64,000 bases of DNA, taken from the NCBI RefSeq assembly GCF_034653275.1, contig NZ_JAYEES010000003.1:1922001-1986000 (forward strand), read 5' to 3'. A program made the translations under genes and the position numbers. Below the pieces are notes generated by a model. That model did no database searches, was not told the origin of the DNA, and saw nothing but the letters and a program-made list of their open reading frames with translations. Below, piece by piece: positions 51,634 to 64,000 of the stretch (positions within the stretch are counted from its first letter, which is position 1; every line of letters starts with the position of its first letter). This stretch comes from Nitrospirillum sp034653275. Its GTDB lineage: Bacteria > Pseudomonadota > Alphaproteobacteria > Azospirillales > Azospirillaceae.

Positions 51634-51844
51634 GTCCACCGACTGTCGTCGGCGGTTCGCGTATGTACTCGGGCGGCGGCCCCCTTGTCAACGATAACGG
51701 TGAGGAAAAATCGCGGGAAAATGAAAAGGGGGACCAACCGGCCCCCCTGCCCATGCCGCCCCCGGGAAAACGCCGGGCGGCGCACCATTTTTTCCTGCCG
51801 GACCAAGGCCCAAGGGCCCGGTCCTAACCTTAGGCCTCGGGATT

Positions 51845-53311
51845 TCAGCCCTTCAGCTTGGCGGCCAGGATCTCGTTCACCAGGGCGGGGTTCGCCTTGC
51901 CCTGGGTGGCCTTCATGACCTGGCCGACGAAGAAGCCGAACAGCTTGTCCTTGCCGCTGCGGAACTCCGCCACCTTGTCGGCGTTGGCCGCCATCACGGC
52001 CGCGATGGCCTGGTCGATGGCGCCCGTGTCCGTCACCTGGCGCAGCCCCTTCTCCTCCACGATCTGGGCGGCGGGCTTGCCCGTCTCCAGCATGTCGGCG
52101 AACACCTCCTTGGCGATGCGGCCGGAGATGGTGTTGTCCGCGATCAGGTCGATCAGGCCGCCCAGCGCCGCCGCGCTGATGGGCGAGCTGTCGATGTCGG
52201 CACCCGTCTTGTTCAGCGCGCCCAGCAGGTCGCCGATGACGAAGTTGGCCGCCATCTTGGGATCGCGGCCCCGGGCCACCTCTTCATAGAAGTCGGCGCG
52301 CGAGCGCTCCGCCACCAGCACGCCGGCGTCATAGACCGGCAGCTTGTAGTCGGCCATGAAGCGGGCCTTCTTCTCATCCGGCAGTTCCGGCAGGGTGCGC
52401 TTGATTTCCTCGACCCAGGCCGCGTCCAGTTCCAGGGGCAGCAGGTCCGGGTCGGGGAAGTAGCGGTAGTCGTGCGCCTCCTCCTTGGAGCGCATGGACC
52501 GCGTCTCACCCTTGTTCGGGTCCCACAGGCGGGTTTCCTGCACCACCGCGCCGCCATCCTCGATCAGCGCCACCTGGCGCTGGGCCTCGTACTCGATGGC
52601 CTGCTGCACATAGCGGATGGAGTTGACGTTCTTCGTCTCCGTCCGGGTGCCGTACTTCTCACCCGGCTTGCGCACCGACACGTTGATGTCGCAGCGCATG
52701 GAGCCTTCCTCCATGTTGCCGTCGCAGGTGCCGAGATAGCGCAGGATGGTGCGCAGCTTGCGCAGGTAGGCGGCGGCCTCCTCCGGCGTGCGCATGTCGG
52801 GTTCCGACACGATTTCCATCAGGGCGACGCCCGACCGGTTCAGGTCGATGTAGGTCTTGGTCGGGTTCTGGTCGTGCAGGCTCTTGCCCGCGTCCATCTC
52901 CAGATGCAGGCGCGTGATTCCCACCTCGCGGGTGGAACCGTCCGCCAGGTCCAGCACGATGGTGCCATGGCCCACGATGGGCTGCTGGAACTGGCTGATC
53001 TGGTAGCCGGAGGGCAGGTCGGCATAGAAGTAGTTCTTGCGGTCGAAGACCGAGCGCAGGTTGATCTGCGCCTTCAGGCCCAGGCCCGTGCGCACCGCCT
53101 GCTCCACGCAGACCTCGTTGATCACCGGCAGCATGCCGGGAAAGCCCGCGTCCACGAAGCTGACTTGGCTATTGGGCGCGGCGCCGAAGGCGGTCGCCGC
53201 CCCGCTGAACAACTTGGCATTGGAGACGACCTGGGCATGGACCTCCAGCCCGATCACCACTTCCCATTCGCCCGTCTCGCCTGCAATCCGATAAGCCATC
53301 GTCTTCGCCAT
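51845..53311 (-). CDS. gatB: Aspartyl/glutamyl-tRNA(Asn/Gln) amidotransferase subunit B
   Basis: Binds mischarged tRNA and phosphorylates its acyl group for transamidation. The 488-residue protein has GLEVHAQVVSNAKLFSGAAT, VFDRKNYFYADLPSGYQISQ, GITRLHLEMDAGKSLHD, LNRSGVALMEIVSEPDMRT and the C-terminal YqeY/GatB tail (IAKEVFADMLETG, GQVMKATQGKANPALVNEIL). ATG 53311 is chosen over the open frame to 53431; MAYRIAGETG five residues on is also possible. No gatC or gatA follows or precedes, so the subunits are unlinked. Confidence 0.95.
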   Translation of the reverse strand: MAKTMAYRIAGETGEWEVVIGLEVHAQVVSNAKLFSGAATAFGAAPNSQVSFVDAGFPGMLPVINEVCVEQAVRTGLGLKAQINLRSVFDRKNYFYADLPSGYQISQFQQPIVGHGTIVLDLADGSTREVGITRLHLEMDAGKSLHDQNPTKTYIDLNRSGVALMEIVSEPDMRTPEEAAAYLRKLRTILRYLGTCDGNMEEGSMRCDINVSVRKPGEKYGTRTETKNVNSIRYVQQAIEYEAQRQVALIEDGGAVVQETRLWDPNKGETRSMRSKEEAHDYRYFPDPDLLPLELDAAWVEEIKRTLPELPDEKKARFMADYKLPVYDAGVLVAERSRADFYEEVARGRDPKMAANFVIGDLLGALNKTGADIDSSPISAAALGGLIDLIADNTISGRIAKEVFADMLETGKPAAQIVEEKGLRQVTDTGAIDQAIAAVMAANADKVAEFRSGKDKLFGFFVGQVMKATQGKANPALVNEILAAKLKG

Positions 53312-53573
53312 CAAGTCCAATTCATGGAGTGAGGGGTTTTCATGGCCGGAATCGCGTGAAAACGCAACCGGCTTGGGCGACGATGCAGCCCGGCGCCCAT
53401 CAAGGCGTCCCCCGCCGCCGCGACGGCTCACTCACTAAAAGTTGTGCCCGCCGAACCGGTATTTTATTTTCAATGGTGAATTAAGCGTGGAAATTCGGCG
53501 CGAAAATTAAGACATCATCAAGAGATTGCCTATTACCTACGGCCTAACCCTTTTCCGTAACAGGATTGTCACG

Positions 53574-55802
53574 ATGCTCCAGTCCCTCAAAATCGCCCAC
53601 AAGCTGGGCCTGGCCGTCCTGCTTTTCCTGGTTCCCGTGGGCTACCTGCTCTACGCCCTGATCGCCCAGCAGCAGATCTCCATCGACTTCGCGGCCAAGG
53701 AACTGGCCGGCACCGCCTACCTCAGGGGCTTGCAGACCATCCAAACCCGGCTGGCCGCGGCGGAGACGGGCGGGGCCGCCGTGGACGCGGCCGGCAGCGC
53801 CGCCACGGTGCGCCAGTTGCAGGCCGCCTGGGGACAAGACATGGACAGCGCCGCCAAGGCGGATGAGCTGGTGGCGGCCCTGGGCAAGAAGGACGGGGCC
53901 AGCAGCCCCGCCACCCGCGCGGCCTTGCGCGCGCTGATCGCCCAGATCGGCGACAAGTCCAACCTGATCCTGGATCCGGACCTGGACAGCTTCTACGTCA
54001 TGGACATCGTCCTGGTGAAATTGCCCGACCTGCAGGACCAGACCACGGGCCTGCGGGCGGTGACGCATCAGGCGGGGGACAACAAGGTCGACCTGTTCGT
54101 CGCCCTGGGCGGGGTCAAGGCCCTGCTGTCGGGCGTCGATTCCTCCGCCACCTCGGCTTACGGCGGCAATGCCGACGGCAGCGTGAAGAAGGCGCTGGAG
54201 GCCCCGGTCGCGGCCCTGCAGAAGGCCGCCGGCGCGTTGACCGCCGGCGCCGAGAAGGGCAGCGTCGCCGACGCGGACACGCTGTCGGCGCTGAAGACGC
54301 AGGATGCCCTGTACACGGCCGCGTCGGCCGATCTGGAGCGCTTGCTGAACGCGCGCATCGGCGGCTTCAAGGCGACGCAGCTGCGCGTGCTGCTGATCTC
54401 GCTGGCGTTGTTCGCGGTGGCCGGCGGCGCCGTCTATCTGGTGGTGCGCCGTTTCGTCATCGCGCCGCTGAGCGACCTCACCGGCGCCATGTCCGGTCTG
54501 GCGCAGGGCCGCCTGGACACCAGCATCGACCACGCCGACAGCGGGGACGAAGTCGGCGCCATGGCCCGCGCCCTGGTCGTCTTCAAGGAGAACGCCCAGC
54601 GCACCCATGCGCTGGAGGCGGCGCAAACCCTGGAGCAGGAAAAGCGGCTGCGCCGCCAGCAGGCGCTGGAAACCCTGACCAAGGACTTCCAGCTGGCCAT
54701 CAGCGCCGAGCTGCGCGGCATGGCCGCCGCCGCCACGGAACTGGAGGCCACCGCCGGCTCGCTGGCCGGCCAGGCCGACAACACCGCCGCCCGCACCCAG
54801 GCCGCCGACGACAGCGCCGCCCGCGCCACGGCCAACACCCAGACGGTGGCGGCGGCGACGGAGCAACTGGCCGCCAGCAGCAACGAGATCGGCGCGCAGG
54901 CGGAGCAGACGGCCGCCACCACCAAAACGGCGGTGCAGGAGGCGGAGCACGCCCGCAACGTGGTGGATGAACTGGCCACCGTGGCCGAGAGCGTGAACGA
55001 GGTGGTGCGCTTCATCCAGACCATCGCCGCGCAAACCAACCTACTGGCGCTGAACGCCACCATCGAGGCGGCGCGCGCCGGGGAGGCCGGCAAGGGCTTC
55101 GCCGTGGTGGCGACCGAGGTCAAGAGCCTGGCCAACCAGACGGCGCAGGCGACGGAAGACATCCAGGCGCGGGTCGGCGGCGTGAAGGCCGCGGCCGACA
55201 ACGCCATCGGCATCATCAACCGCATCGCCACCACCATCGGCGTGGTCGACGGCAATTCCGGCGCCATCGCCGCCGCCGTCAGCCAGCAGAGCGCCGCCAC
55301 CAGCGAAATCAGCCGCAACGTGGCGGAGGCCGCCGCCCGCACCCAGGAGGTGACGGAATCCCTGACCTTGGTGCGGGACAGCGCGGAATTTACCAAGGAA
55401 GCCTCGGGGCAGTTGCTGGTCGCGGCCAACGAGCTGTCGCGGCAGTCGGAACAGCTGCGCACGGACGTGGAACATTTCCTGGTCGCCATGCAGACGGCCG
55501 AGGATCGCCGCCAATTCGACCGCCACGACATCGACCTGCCGGCCCGCGTGGGCGCACCGGGCGCAGCCCTTTCCGGTCCCGCGACGCACCGCCTGGTCAA
55601 TATCGGCCGGGGTGGATGCGCCGTGATCGGCCCCGCCATCGGCGGCGCCGGCCATGAGGTCGAGGTCGAGCTGGAGGGCCGGCGTTTCCGGGGGCGCGTC
55701 ACCGCCCAGGAAGGCGACACCACGCGCATCCAGTTTCGCCTGACCGATGAAGCCGCCCAAGCGGTGGATGCCCTGGTGGCCCGCCACCGGGCCGCCGCCT
55801 GA
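53574..55802 (+). CDS. Methyl-accepting chemotaxis protein with C-terminal PilZ domain
   Basis: A 742-residue chemoreceptor. TM1 is at about 12-30, a helical periplasmic sensor region at 35-270, TM2 at 271-291, HAMP at 292-345. The signalling tip AAQTNLLALNATIEAARAGE lies near 485-505. The C-terminal PilZ domain starts near 645 with R646-QFD-R650 (RxxxR) and LVNIGRGGCAVIGP, in which the usual DxSxxG reads NxGxxG. The architecture matches Azospirillum Tlp1, where c-di-GMP binding tunes taxis. The ATG at 53574 has AGGA; a frame start at 53526 is less likely. A single gene between gatB and a sensor kinase. Confidence 0.95.
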   Translation: MLQSLKIAHKLGLAVLLFLVPVGYLLYALIAQQQISIDFAAKELAGTAYLRGLQTIQTRLAAAETGGAAVDAAGSAATVRQLQAAWGQDMDSAAKADELVAALGKKDGASSPATRAALRALIAQIGDKSNLILDPDLDSFYVMDIVLVKLPDLQDQTTGLRAVTHQAGDNKVDLFVALGGVKALLSGVDSSATSAYGGNADGSVKKALEAPVAALQKAAGALTAGAEKGSVADADTLSALKTQDALYTAASADLERLLNARIGGFKATQLRVLLISLALFAVAGGAVYLVVRRFVIAPLSDLTGAMSGLAQGRLDTSIDHADSGDEVGAMARALVVFKENAQRTHALEAAQTLEQEKRLRRQQALETLTKDFQLAISAELRGMAAAATELEATAGSLAGQADNTAARTQAADDSAARATANTQTVAAATEQLAASSNEIGAQAEQTAATTKTAVQEAEHARNVVDELATVAESVNEVVRFIQTIAAQTNLLALNATIEAARAGEAGKGFAVVATEVKSLANQTAQATEDIQARVGGVKAAADNAIGIINRIATTIGVVDGNSGAIAAAVSQQSAATSEISRNVAEAAARTQEVTESLTLVRDSAEFTKEASGQLLVAANELSRQSEQLRTDVEHFLVAMQTAEDRRQFDRHDIDLPARVGAPGAALSGPATHRLVNIGRGGCAVIGPAIGGAGHEVEVELEGRRFRGRVTAQEGDTTRIQFRLTDEAAQAVDALVARHRAAA

Positions 55803-55977
55803 TGGGCGTCCTCACAGGCTGGGGAACGCCCATGAAAGATAAGCGGCCAATCCAATAGAAGCCAAACGATCGGGGATTCGATACCTATAAGTATAGATTG
55901 GCCGACTGTGTGGTTAATCCTAACGATTTCTTCAGGCTAACTGGCGAAAATGGCCGCTGAGGAATCGTGAGGTTGGG

Positions 55978-59496
<3,519 letters not shown>

Positions 59497-59521
59497 CGGC
59501 CGCCGCCGGTAGGGCTGGGAC

Positions 59522-60535
59522 TCAGACCTGCTGGATGGCCGACAGCAGCCAGCGGCCGCCATCCGCCCGCACGAAGGTCCAGAGTTCCTGCACCTCCTCC
59601 GCGTGACGGTCATCGCCGGACACGACACGGCCGGTGTTCTCATCCACCGTCCAGTCGCGGGCGCGCCAGCGCAGCAGGGCCGTGCAGTAGGTGCGTCCGT
59701 CCTCGTGCCAGCTTTCCACCACGTCGCCCTTCACCAGTTGGACATCGGCCACCATGTTGCGGATGCCCCGGCTCTGGTTCTCCGTCATCTCCTCGCCGTA
59801 GTAGGACAGCATCTCCGGCGTCAGGTGGCGGCGCAGGGCCGTCAGGTCGCCCTTGCTCCAGCTGTCCATGACGCCGGTCAGGATCTGCTCGAACGCCGAC
59901 AGGTCCTGGCCCTGCATCTGCACGCCGATGGCGGGCACCGGTGCCGGCGGCGGCACCGACGCCGACCCGCCGAAGGGCATCGCCTGGTAGGGCGCGTCCT
60001 GGGGCGGATACATCTCATACGTCATGCCCGACGCCGGGGCGGTGCGCGGGCCGCTGATGGCCATGCGCACCAGGCGGTAGATCAGATAGGCGATGCCCAG
60101 CATGATCAGCAGGCGCAGGAAGCCGCCGAAGGCGCCCCCCGAGCCGCTGCCGTAATCACCGCCCACGCCATAGCCGTGATGGCCGAACAGCGAGTTGTAC
60201 AGGCTGGCGCCCAGGAATCCGCCCATCATGCCGGACAGGAAGGGATGGCGCTGGGTGAAGCTGGGCTGGGCGAATCCCGGCTGGGCGAATGGCTGCTGGA
60301 AGGCCGGGCGCGGCTGATAGGCCGGCGCTGCTGGTGCCGCTGCCGGCGGCGGGGTGATGCTGCGCTGGATGGGCTGGCCCGTCACCGACGGCGTGGCGGG
60401 CGTGGTGTAGGTCCGGCTGCCGCGGCTGCCGGAACTGGAACTGCGGCCCGGGCGGGCATCGGCGGCCAAGGGCGCCAAGGCCAGGGACACCGCCAGCACG
60501 GCGGCGACCGCACGCGAACCAAACCGACCGAACAT
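59522..60535 (-). CDS. Tim44-like domain exported membrane-anchored protein
   Basis: A 337-residue protein. A signal sequence (VAAVLAVSLALAPLAADA) is followed by a Ser/Pro/Gln/Gly-rich linker with PFAQPGFAQPSFTQ repeats, a hydrophobic segment (GFLRLLIMLGIAYLIYRLV) and a C-terminal Tim44 domain (AFEQILTGVMDSWSKGDLTA, RHLTPEMLSYYGEEM, ELWTFVRADGGRWLLSAIQQ). Bacterial members are periplasmic or inner-membrane proteins of unclear role. The start at 60535 has AGGGGGAG; the open frame upstream is antisense to the S10 gene. Divergent from the S10 peptidase gene. Confidence 0.92.
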   Translation of the reverse strand: MFGRFGSRAVAAVLAVSLALAPLAADARPGRSSSSGSRGSRTYTTPATPSVTGQPIQRSITPPPAAAPAAPAYQPRPAFQQPFAQPGFAQPSFTQRHPFLSGMMGGFLGASLYNSLFGHHGYGVGGDYGSGSGGAFGGFLRLLIMLGIAYLIYRLVRMAISGPRTAPASGMTYEMYPPQDAPYQAMPFGGSASVPPPAPVPAIGVQMQGQDLSAFEQILTGVMDSWSKGDLTALRRHLTPEMLSYYGEEMTENQSRGIRNMVADVQLVKGDVVESWHEDGRTYCTALLRWRARDWTVDENTGRVVSGDDRHAEEVQELWTFVRADGGRWLLSAIQQV

Positions 60536-60790
60536 TCTCTCTCCCCCTGATAAGCGGGACCGATTCCGGTCCCACCCTAATGTGGGCCCCCTTTGCAAAT
60601 TTGCGAGGGCCACTGCCGCAGGACGACGCCATACCGCTTTCCCGGCCCGTTTTAAGCGACCCGCGACAGACGGGACCTTTGCCCGCAAGCCCCGCTCATG
60701 TCTAGACTGCATCCAAGCCCGGGACGGCACCGTGGGGAGGTGCGGCACGCCGGGCAGCAACGAAACCTGGGGTAATGGGGGTTCCTGCAC

Positions 60791-62386
60791 ATGCCCGCAC
60801 CGAAGTGGAAGCTGGCGGCCCTGCTGGCCGGTACAGCCATGGTCTTGCTGACCACGCACATGGCCATCACCAGCACGCCCGCCAACGCCGGCGACAAGCC
60901 GGCGGCCGACCAACCCAAGGGCGACCAGGCCAAGGGCGACGACAAGGCCGGTGCCGATAAGGACTGGACGCCCAAGCATTTCACCATCGACCGCAGCGGC
61001 ACCTTCAACGGCAAGCGCGTGGACTATCAGGTGCTGGCCGGTGAAACCCACCTGGTGAACGACAAGGAGGAGGACGCGGCCACCGTCTTCTCCACCGCCT
61101 ATGTGAAGAAGGGCATCAAGGACGCGACCCAGCGCCCCATCATCTTCCTGTTCAATGGCGGTCCGGGTTCCGCCAGCCTGTGGCTGCACATGGGGGCCTG
61201 GGGGCCCAAGCGCGTGGACGTGCCCAGCGACGCCACCAACGCCGGCAGCCCGCCCTACCCGCTGAAGGACAACCCGCAAAGCCTGCTGGACGTGGCCGAC
61301 CTGGTGTTCATCGACCCCGTGGGCACGGGCTACAGCCGCATCCTGCCCAAGGGGGATGAGAAGGATTATTATGGCGTAAAGCAGGACGCCCATTCCATCG
61401 CGCAGTTCATGCGCCGCTGGCTGTCCGACCACAAGCGCTGGAACTCCCCCGTCTTCATCGGCGGTGAAAGCTATGGCGGCATGCGCATCGGCGCCCTGTT
61501 GCCCGAATTGCTGGAGAACGGCGCGCCGGTGGGCCTGAACGGGCTGATCGTCGTGTCGGGCGCCGTCGACTATGGCGCGTTCGAGTTCAACCGCGGCAAC
61601 GACGTGCCCTATCCCGCCTTCCTGCCGACCTACGCCGCCGTGGCCTGGTACCACAAGAAGATCGCCGACACCTCCATGGGGTTCGACGCCTTCATGAACC
61701 AGGTGCGCAAGTTCGCGGTGGAGGAATATCCGGTGGCCCTGCTGAAGGGCAACCGGATGAGCCCGGCGGAGCGCAAGAGCGCGATCGACAAGCTGTCGCG
61801 CTTCACCGGCCTGTCGCCCGCCTATCTCGACCGCACCAACCTGCGCGTCCGCGATGTGCGCTTCGCCAAGGAACTGCTGCGCGACCAGGGCAAGGTCGTC
61901 GGCGTCTACGACGGCCGCTACACCGGCCAGGAATATGATTCTGCGGGGGACACGGCGGAAAGCGATCCGTCCGGCTACGGCGTGGGCGCCGCCTTCGCCA
62001 CCACGCTGCAGAGCTATCTGCTGAGCGACCTGAACATCAAGATGGACCGCGAGTACCGCACCAGCGGCGACGTGGGCAAGAACTGGGACTGGAAGACCTG
62101 GGGCGACGAGGGCGGCGGCTACGCCAATGTGGCGCCGTGGTACGGCGACGCCATGCGCCAGAACCCCAAGCTGAAGGTGTTCATGGCCGGCGGCTGGTAC
62201 GACATCTGCGTGCCGTTCTTCTCCAACGAGAACGCCATGAACGCCAACGGCGTGCCCACCGACCGGGTGACCTTCAGCTACTACGAGGCCGGCCACATGA
62301 TGTACCTGAACCGCGCCGCCCTGGATAAGCTGACCGACGACGTCCGCCGCTTCGTCAAGGCGGCGGCGCCGGGGGCGACGGAGTAG
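60791..62386 (+). CDS. Secreted serine carboxypeptidase (peptidase S10)
   Basis: A 531-residue exported protease of the serine carboxypeptidase family. A signal peptide (1-33, MVLLTTHMAITSTPANA) is followed by a charged linker (KGDQAKGDDKAGADKDW) and the alpha/beta hydrolase fold: oxyanion NGGPGSASLWLHMG, nucleophile S227 in GGESYGGMRIGA, acid D471 in GGWYDICVPF and H502 in YYEAGHMMYLN. All three catalytic residues are present. S10 enzymes act at acidic pH on peptide C-termini; bacterial members are periplasmic or secreted. Single gene. Confidence 0.94.
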   Translation: MPAPKWKLAALLAGTAMVLLTTHMAITSTPANAGDKPAADQPKGDQAKGDDKAGADKDWTPKHFTIDRSGTFNGKRVDYQVLAGETHLVNDKEEDAATVFSTAYVKKGIKDATQRPIIFLFNGGPGSASLWLHMGAWGPKRVDVPSDATNAGSPPYPLKDNPQSLLDVADLVFIDPVGTGYSRILPKGDEKDYYGVKQDAHSIAQFMRRWLSDHKRWNSPVFIGGESYGGMRIGALLPELLENGAPVGLNGLIVVSGAVDYGAFEFNRGNDVPYPAFLPTYAAVAWYHKKIADTSMGFDAFMNQVRKFAVEEYPVALLKGNRMSPAERKSAIDKLSRFTGLSPAYLDRTNLRVRDVRFAKELLRDQGKVVGVYDGRYTGQEYDSAGDTAESDPSGYGVGAAFATTLQSYLLSDLNIKMDREYRTSGDVGKNWDWKTWGDEGGGYANVAPWYGDAMRQNPKLKVFMAGGWYDICVPFFSNENAMNANGVPTDRVTFSYYEAGHMMYLNRAALDKLTDDVRRFVKAAAPGATE

Positions 62387-62407
62387 GATCGAAGAGCGGC
62401 GGGGTGG

Positions 62408-62752
62408 TCAGTACCGCCCCGCCGGCTTGCGTGCTGTCGCACGGGCGGATTTCAAGCGCATCGGATGGTCCGGAGTGCGTCTCAAGAAGCCCGCCACCTC
62501 CTTGAACTCCGCCGGCAGCGATTCCGCCCCCGGGTACAAGCGATAGCTCCAGAACCGATAGCCATGCCGCCACAGCGCCCCCACCTTCCGCCACTGGGCA
62601 ACGTCGGTGCGCTCAGGCGCCTTGAACGACCGGTCCATGAGAGCCAATCCTCCGCGGCAGGAGGGGCAGGACCGCTCGCATCCTCCCGTATCGTCAAACC
62701 GTACCGTCAGCTTCCACGAACGTCGGCAGGCGAAGCACGCGTGGGCGATCAT
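62408..62752 (-). CDS. Zinc-ribbon hypothetical protein
   Basis: A 114-residue protein with an N-terminal zinc ribbon (C6-x2-C9 in HACFACRRSW and CPSC in CERSCPSCRGGLALMDRSF) and a basic C-terminal half (WRHGYRFWSYRLYPGAESLP). The pattern is found in short uncharacterised proteins of several proteobacteria. No function can be assigned. Convergent with the S10 gene and 43 bases beyond vapC on the same strand. Confidence 0.7.
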   Translation of the reverse strand: MIAHACFACRRSWKLTVRFDDTGGCERSCPSCRGGLALMDRSFKAPERTDVAQWRKVGALWRHGYRFWSYRLYPGAESLPAEFKEVAGFLRRTPDHPMRLKSARATARKPAGRY

Positions 62753-62794
62753 ATAGCCACTGGTGAAAACATTATCGCAGGGTTCCCGTTTCTA

Positions 62795-63217
62795 TCAGGC
62801 CCACGGATTCAGGACTGAAACTCCTGTGCGGACGTAATCGGCAACGTCACGCGTCACCACGGTCAAATCATAATGAAGTCCCGTCGCGGCGATAATGAGA
62901 TCGGGTTGTGTGTAAGTGTGGCGTGCCTGTCGGCCCGCCTCTACCAGCAGGTGCCATTTCAACATCACGTCTTCGCTAATGGGCAGTACACGGCTATCGA
63001 ACATCGGACGCAGCTTATGCGTCAGCCAGTCCATCAACTCCGACCGTTTGCCGGCGTCGGTTACCTGTTCAATGCCAAACCGGATTTCCGCCAGAGCGAC
63101 GGTGCTGATGAAAAGGGCCTCAAGAGGTTGGGCGGCCACAAAGGCGACAACCTCGCCATTCGGCTTGGGCCGACGGAGTTCTGACAAGACGTTGGTGTCC
63201 AGAAGCCACCCCGTCAT
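62795..63217 (-). CDS. PIN-domain toxin of a VapBC-type pair
   Basis: A 140-residue predicted endoribonuclease with the PIN acidic residues D7 (WLLDTNVLSEL), E44 (TVALAEIRFGIEQ), D106 (YTQPDLIIAATGL) and D124 (TVVTRDVADY). The pattern is closest to FitB/VapC. Base composition is lower in GC than in the surrounding core genes. The ATG overlaps the antitoxin stop (ATGA), the usual coupled toxin-antitoxin layout. Cognate RNA unknown; many relatives cut tRNA. Confidence 0.93.
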   Translation of the reverse strand: MTGWLLDTNVLSELRRPKPNGEVVAFVAAQPLEALFISTVALAEIRFGIEQVTDAGKRSELMDWLTHKLRPMFDSRVLPISEDVMLKWHLLVEAGRQARHTYTQPDLIIAATGLHYDLTVVTRDVADYVRTGVSVLNPWA

Positions 63218-63498
63218 AGCACCACGTCACGCACGGGCATGGCCATGCGTTCAACATTAAACTCGATGTCGGGATACGGACACGCCTGGAGCACATCCAC
63301 CAAGGCTTGTCCAGAAAGCTCCCCTTTCAGTCGACGGAATTCCTCCGCTGAAACAACAACCACCTCATCGCGTCCGTGCACCGTGACATGCTGCGGCCCA
63401 TCGCTTTTGACCCGCCGCACCAGCTCACTGAACCGCGCCTTGGCATCTTGCAAGGGCCAGCGATCATCAGACCTCGACATCTCGCGCGGCTTCCGCAT
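63214..63498 (-). CDS. Phd/YefM-family antitoxin
   Basis: A 94-residue antitoxin starting MRKPREMSRSDDRWPLQDAK. The Phd/YefM DNA-binding part (WPLQDAKARFSELVRRVKSD, GRDEVVVVSAEEFRRLK) is followed by a toxin-binding tail (DIEFNVERMAMPVRDVVL). The frame could begin at TTG 63516 or ATG 63480; ATG 63498 has GGAG upstream. It is first in the pair and is expected to repress its own promoter. Confidence 0.9.
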   Translation of the reverse strand: MRKPREMSRSDDRWPLQDAKARFSELVRRVKSDGPQHVTVHGRDEVVVVSAEEFRRLKGELSGQALVDVLQACPYPDIEFNVERMAMPVRDVVL

Positions 63499-63561
63499 GA
63501 TGTCCAACTCCAGCAACTAGTCTGTCTGACCAGTATATCAAAGCGAATGACGCCAGACCAG

Positions 63562-64000
63562 CTACCACTCCATCAACTCCAGCGCCCGGCTGAAGTCGAA
63601 GCCGCGCACTGACTGGATGAAGTCGTCGGCGCGCGGGGCCGGCAGAATGGTCCGCAGCAGATGCAGGTTGCTTTCGGCCAATTCCTCGGCTTCGGGATCG
63701 TGGTCGGCCAGCAGGCCGCGCAGGCGGGCCATCAGGGCCGCCGCCTTGGCCGGATCGGCGTCCGGGGCCACCGGCGGTACCGGCGCGGCCTCCGCCAGCC
63801 AGCGCTCGATGCCGGCCGCCACATCCTCCAACAGCGGGGTCAGGACGGCCACCGTCCGCTCCGGGGCGGCACCGCTGCGCAAAGCCGCCTCCACCGCCGC
63901 CGCCGCGCGCTGCACCTCGCCGGCGCCGATGGTGCCGGCCACGCCCTTAAGGGTATGGGCCAGCCGCTCCGCCGTGGCGGCGTCGCCGCCGCGCCAGCGG
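63562..64000 (-). CDS. Hpt-domain protein, probably the C-terminus of a hybrid sensor kinase (5' cut by window edge)
   Basis: The frame enters at base 64000 and shows the phosphotransfer signature LAHTLKGVAGTIGAGEVQRA just inside the edge, then a helical C-terminal domain (LTPLLEDVAAGIERWLAEAA and FDFSRALELMEW). The frame has no stop at the window edge. The arrangement Hpt plus a helical tail with a closing FDF...AL element is typical of hybrid kinases. The rest is outside the window. Confidence 0.8.
   Translation of the reverse strand, partial: RWRGGDAATAERLAHTLKGVAGTIGAGEVQRAAAAVEAALRSGAAPERTVAVLTPLLEDVAAGIERWLAEAAPVPPVAPDADPAKAAALMARLRGLLADHDPEAEELAESNLHLLRTILPAPRADDFIQSVRGFDFSRALELMEW

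Noticed and set aside
60536..62296. Upstream extension of the Tim44-like frame
   Set aside because: Antisense to the S10 peptidase; a good ribosome site precedes the ATG at 60535.

Overview
This is a GC-rich chromosomal window from an alphaproteobacterium, most likely Rhodospirillales and near Azospirillaceae (Azospirillum, Nitrospirillum, Niveispirillum). Reasons are the gene orders rpiB-glyA-nrdR-ribD-ribE-ribB-ribH-nusB and rpoZ-rsh-DUF2062-pdxJ-acpS-lepB-rnc ... era ... recO-parC, a MucR/Ros-type regulator, an Azospirillum Tlp1-like chemoreceptor carrying a PilZ domain, and strong G/C third-position bias. No IS element, phage, CRISPR array or rRNA was seen. One tRNA-Ser(GCU) is present.

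Layout. 1-6489 (minus): a housekeeping operon for pentose isomerisation, one-carbon metabolism, NrdR, riboflavin synthesis and NusB (cut at the left edge). 6490-7600: an intergenic region with a perfect CRP-type palindrome, then mucR. 7614-9722 (minus): a small conserved protein, a MarR regulator and a 3-hydroxyisobutyryl-CoA hydrolase. 10001-13394: hemB, a VOC protein and two alpha/beta hydrolases. 13644-16449: an orphan motB with an EF-hand loop, the N-end-rule transferase bpt and a secreted pilin-like protein. 16474-19935: a CPBP membrane protease and a secreted GH9 glucanase behind a palindromic operator.

20015-43983 (mostly minus) is an interrupted core operon. folK, rpoZ, rsh, DUF2062, pdxJ, acpS, lepB and rnc are contiguous, but rnc/era and era/recO are pushed apart by two blocks. 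Block one (33.2-37.0 kb) holds a periplasmic GDPD, a PadR repressor fused to a siderophore-interacting ferric reductase, and an M23 peptidase. Block two (23.3-31.8 kb) holds a copper operon (copA, a TPR glycosyltransferase with a 5' frameshift, cueR), small accessory genes and a PAS-GGDEF-EAL protein.

44-51 kb: NYN nuclease, family 5 UDG, smpB, dapA, a lytic transglycosylase, an XRE regulator, a PhnA-like protein, DUF4180 and tRNA-Ser. 51.8-64 kb: gatB, an MCP-PilZ receptor, a CHASE hybrid kinase with its own Hpt, a Tim44-like protein, an S10 peptidase, a zinc-ribbon protein, a VapBC-type toxin-antitoxin pair and the tail of a second Hpt protein.

Themes worth following: metal homeostasis (CueR/CopA and the PadR-SIP fusion, each with a readable operator), c-di-GMP-linked motility (EAL protein, PilZ chemoreceptor, motB), and insertions that split a conserved operon without disrupting its genes.
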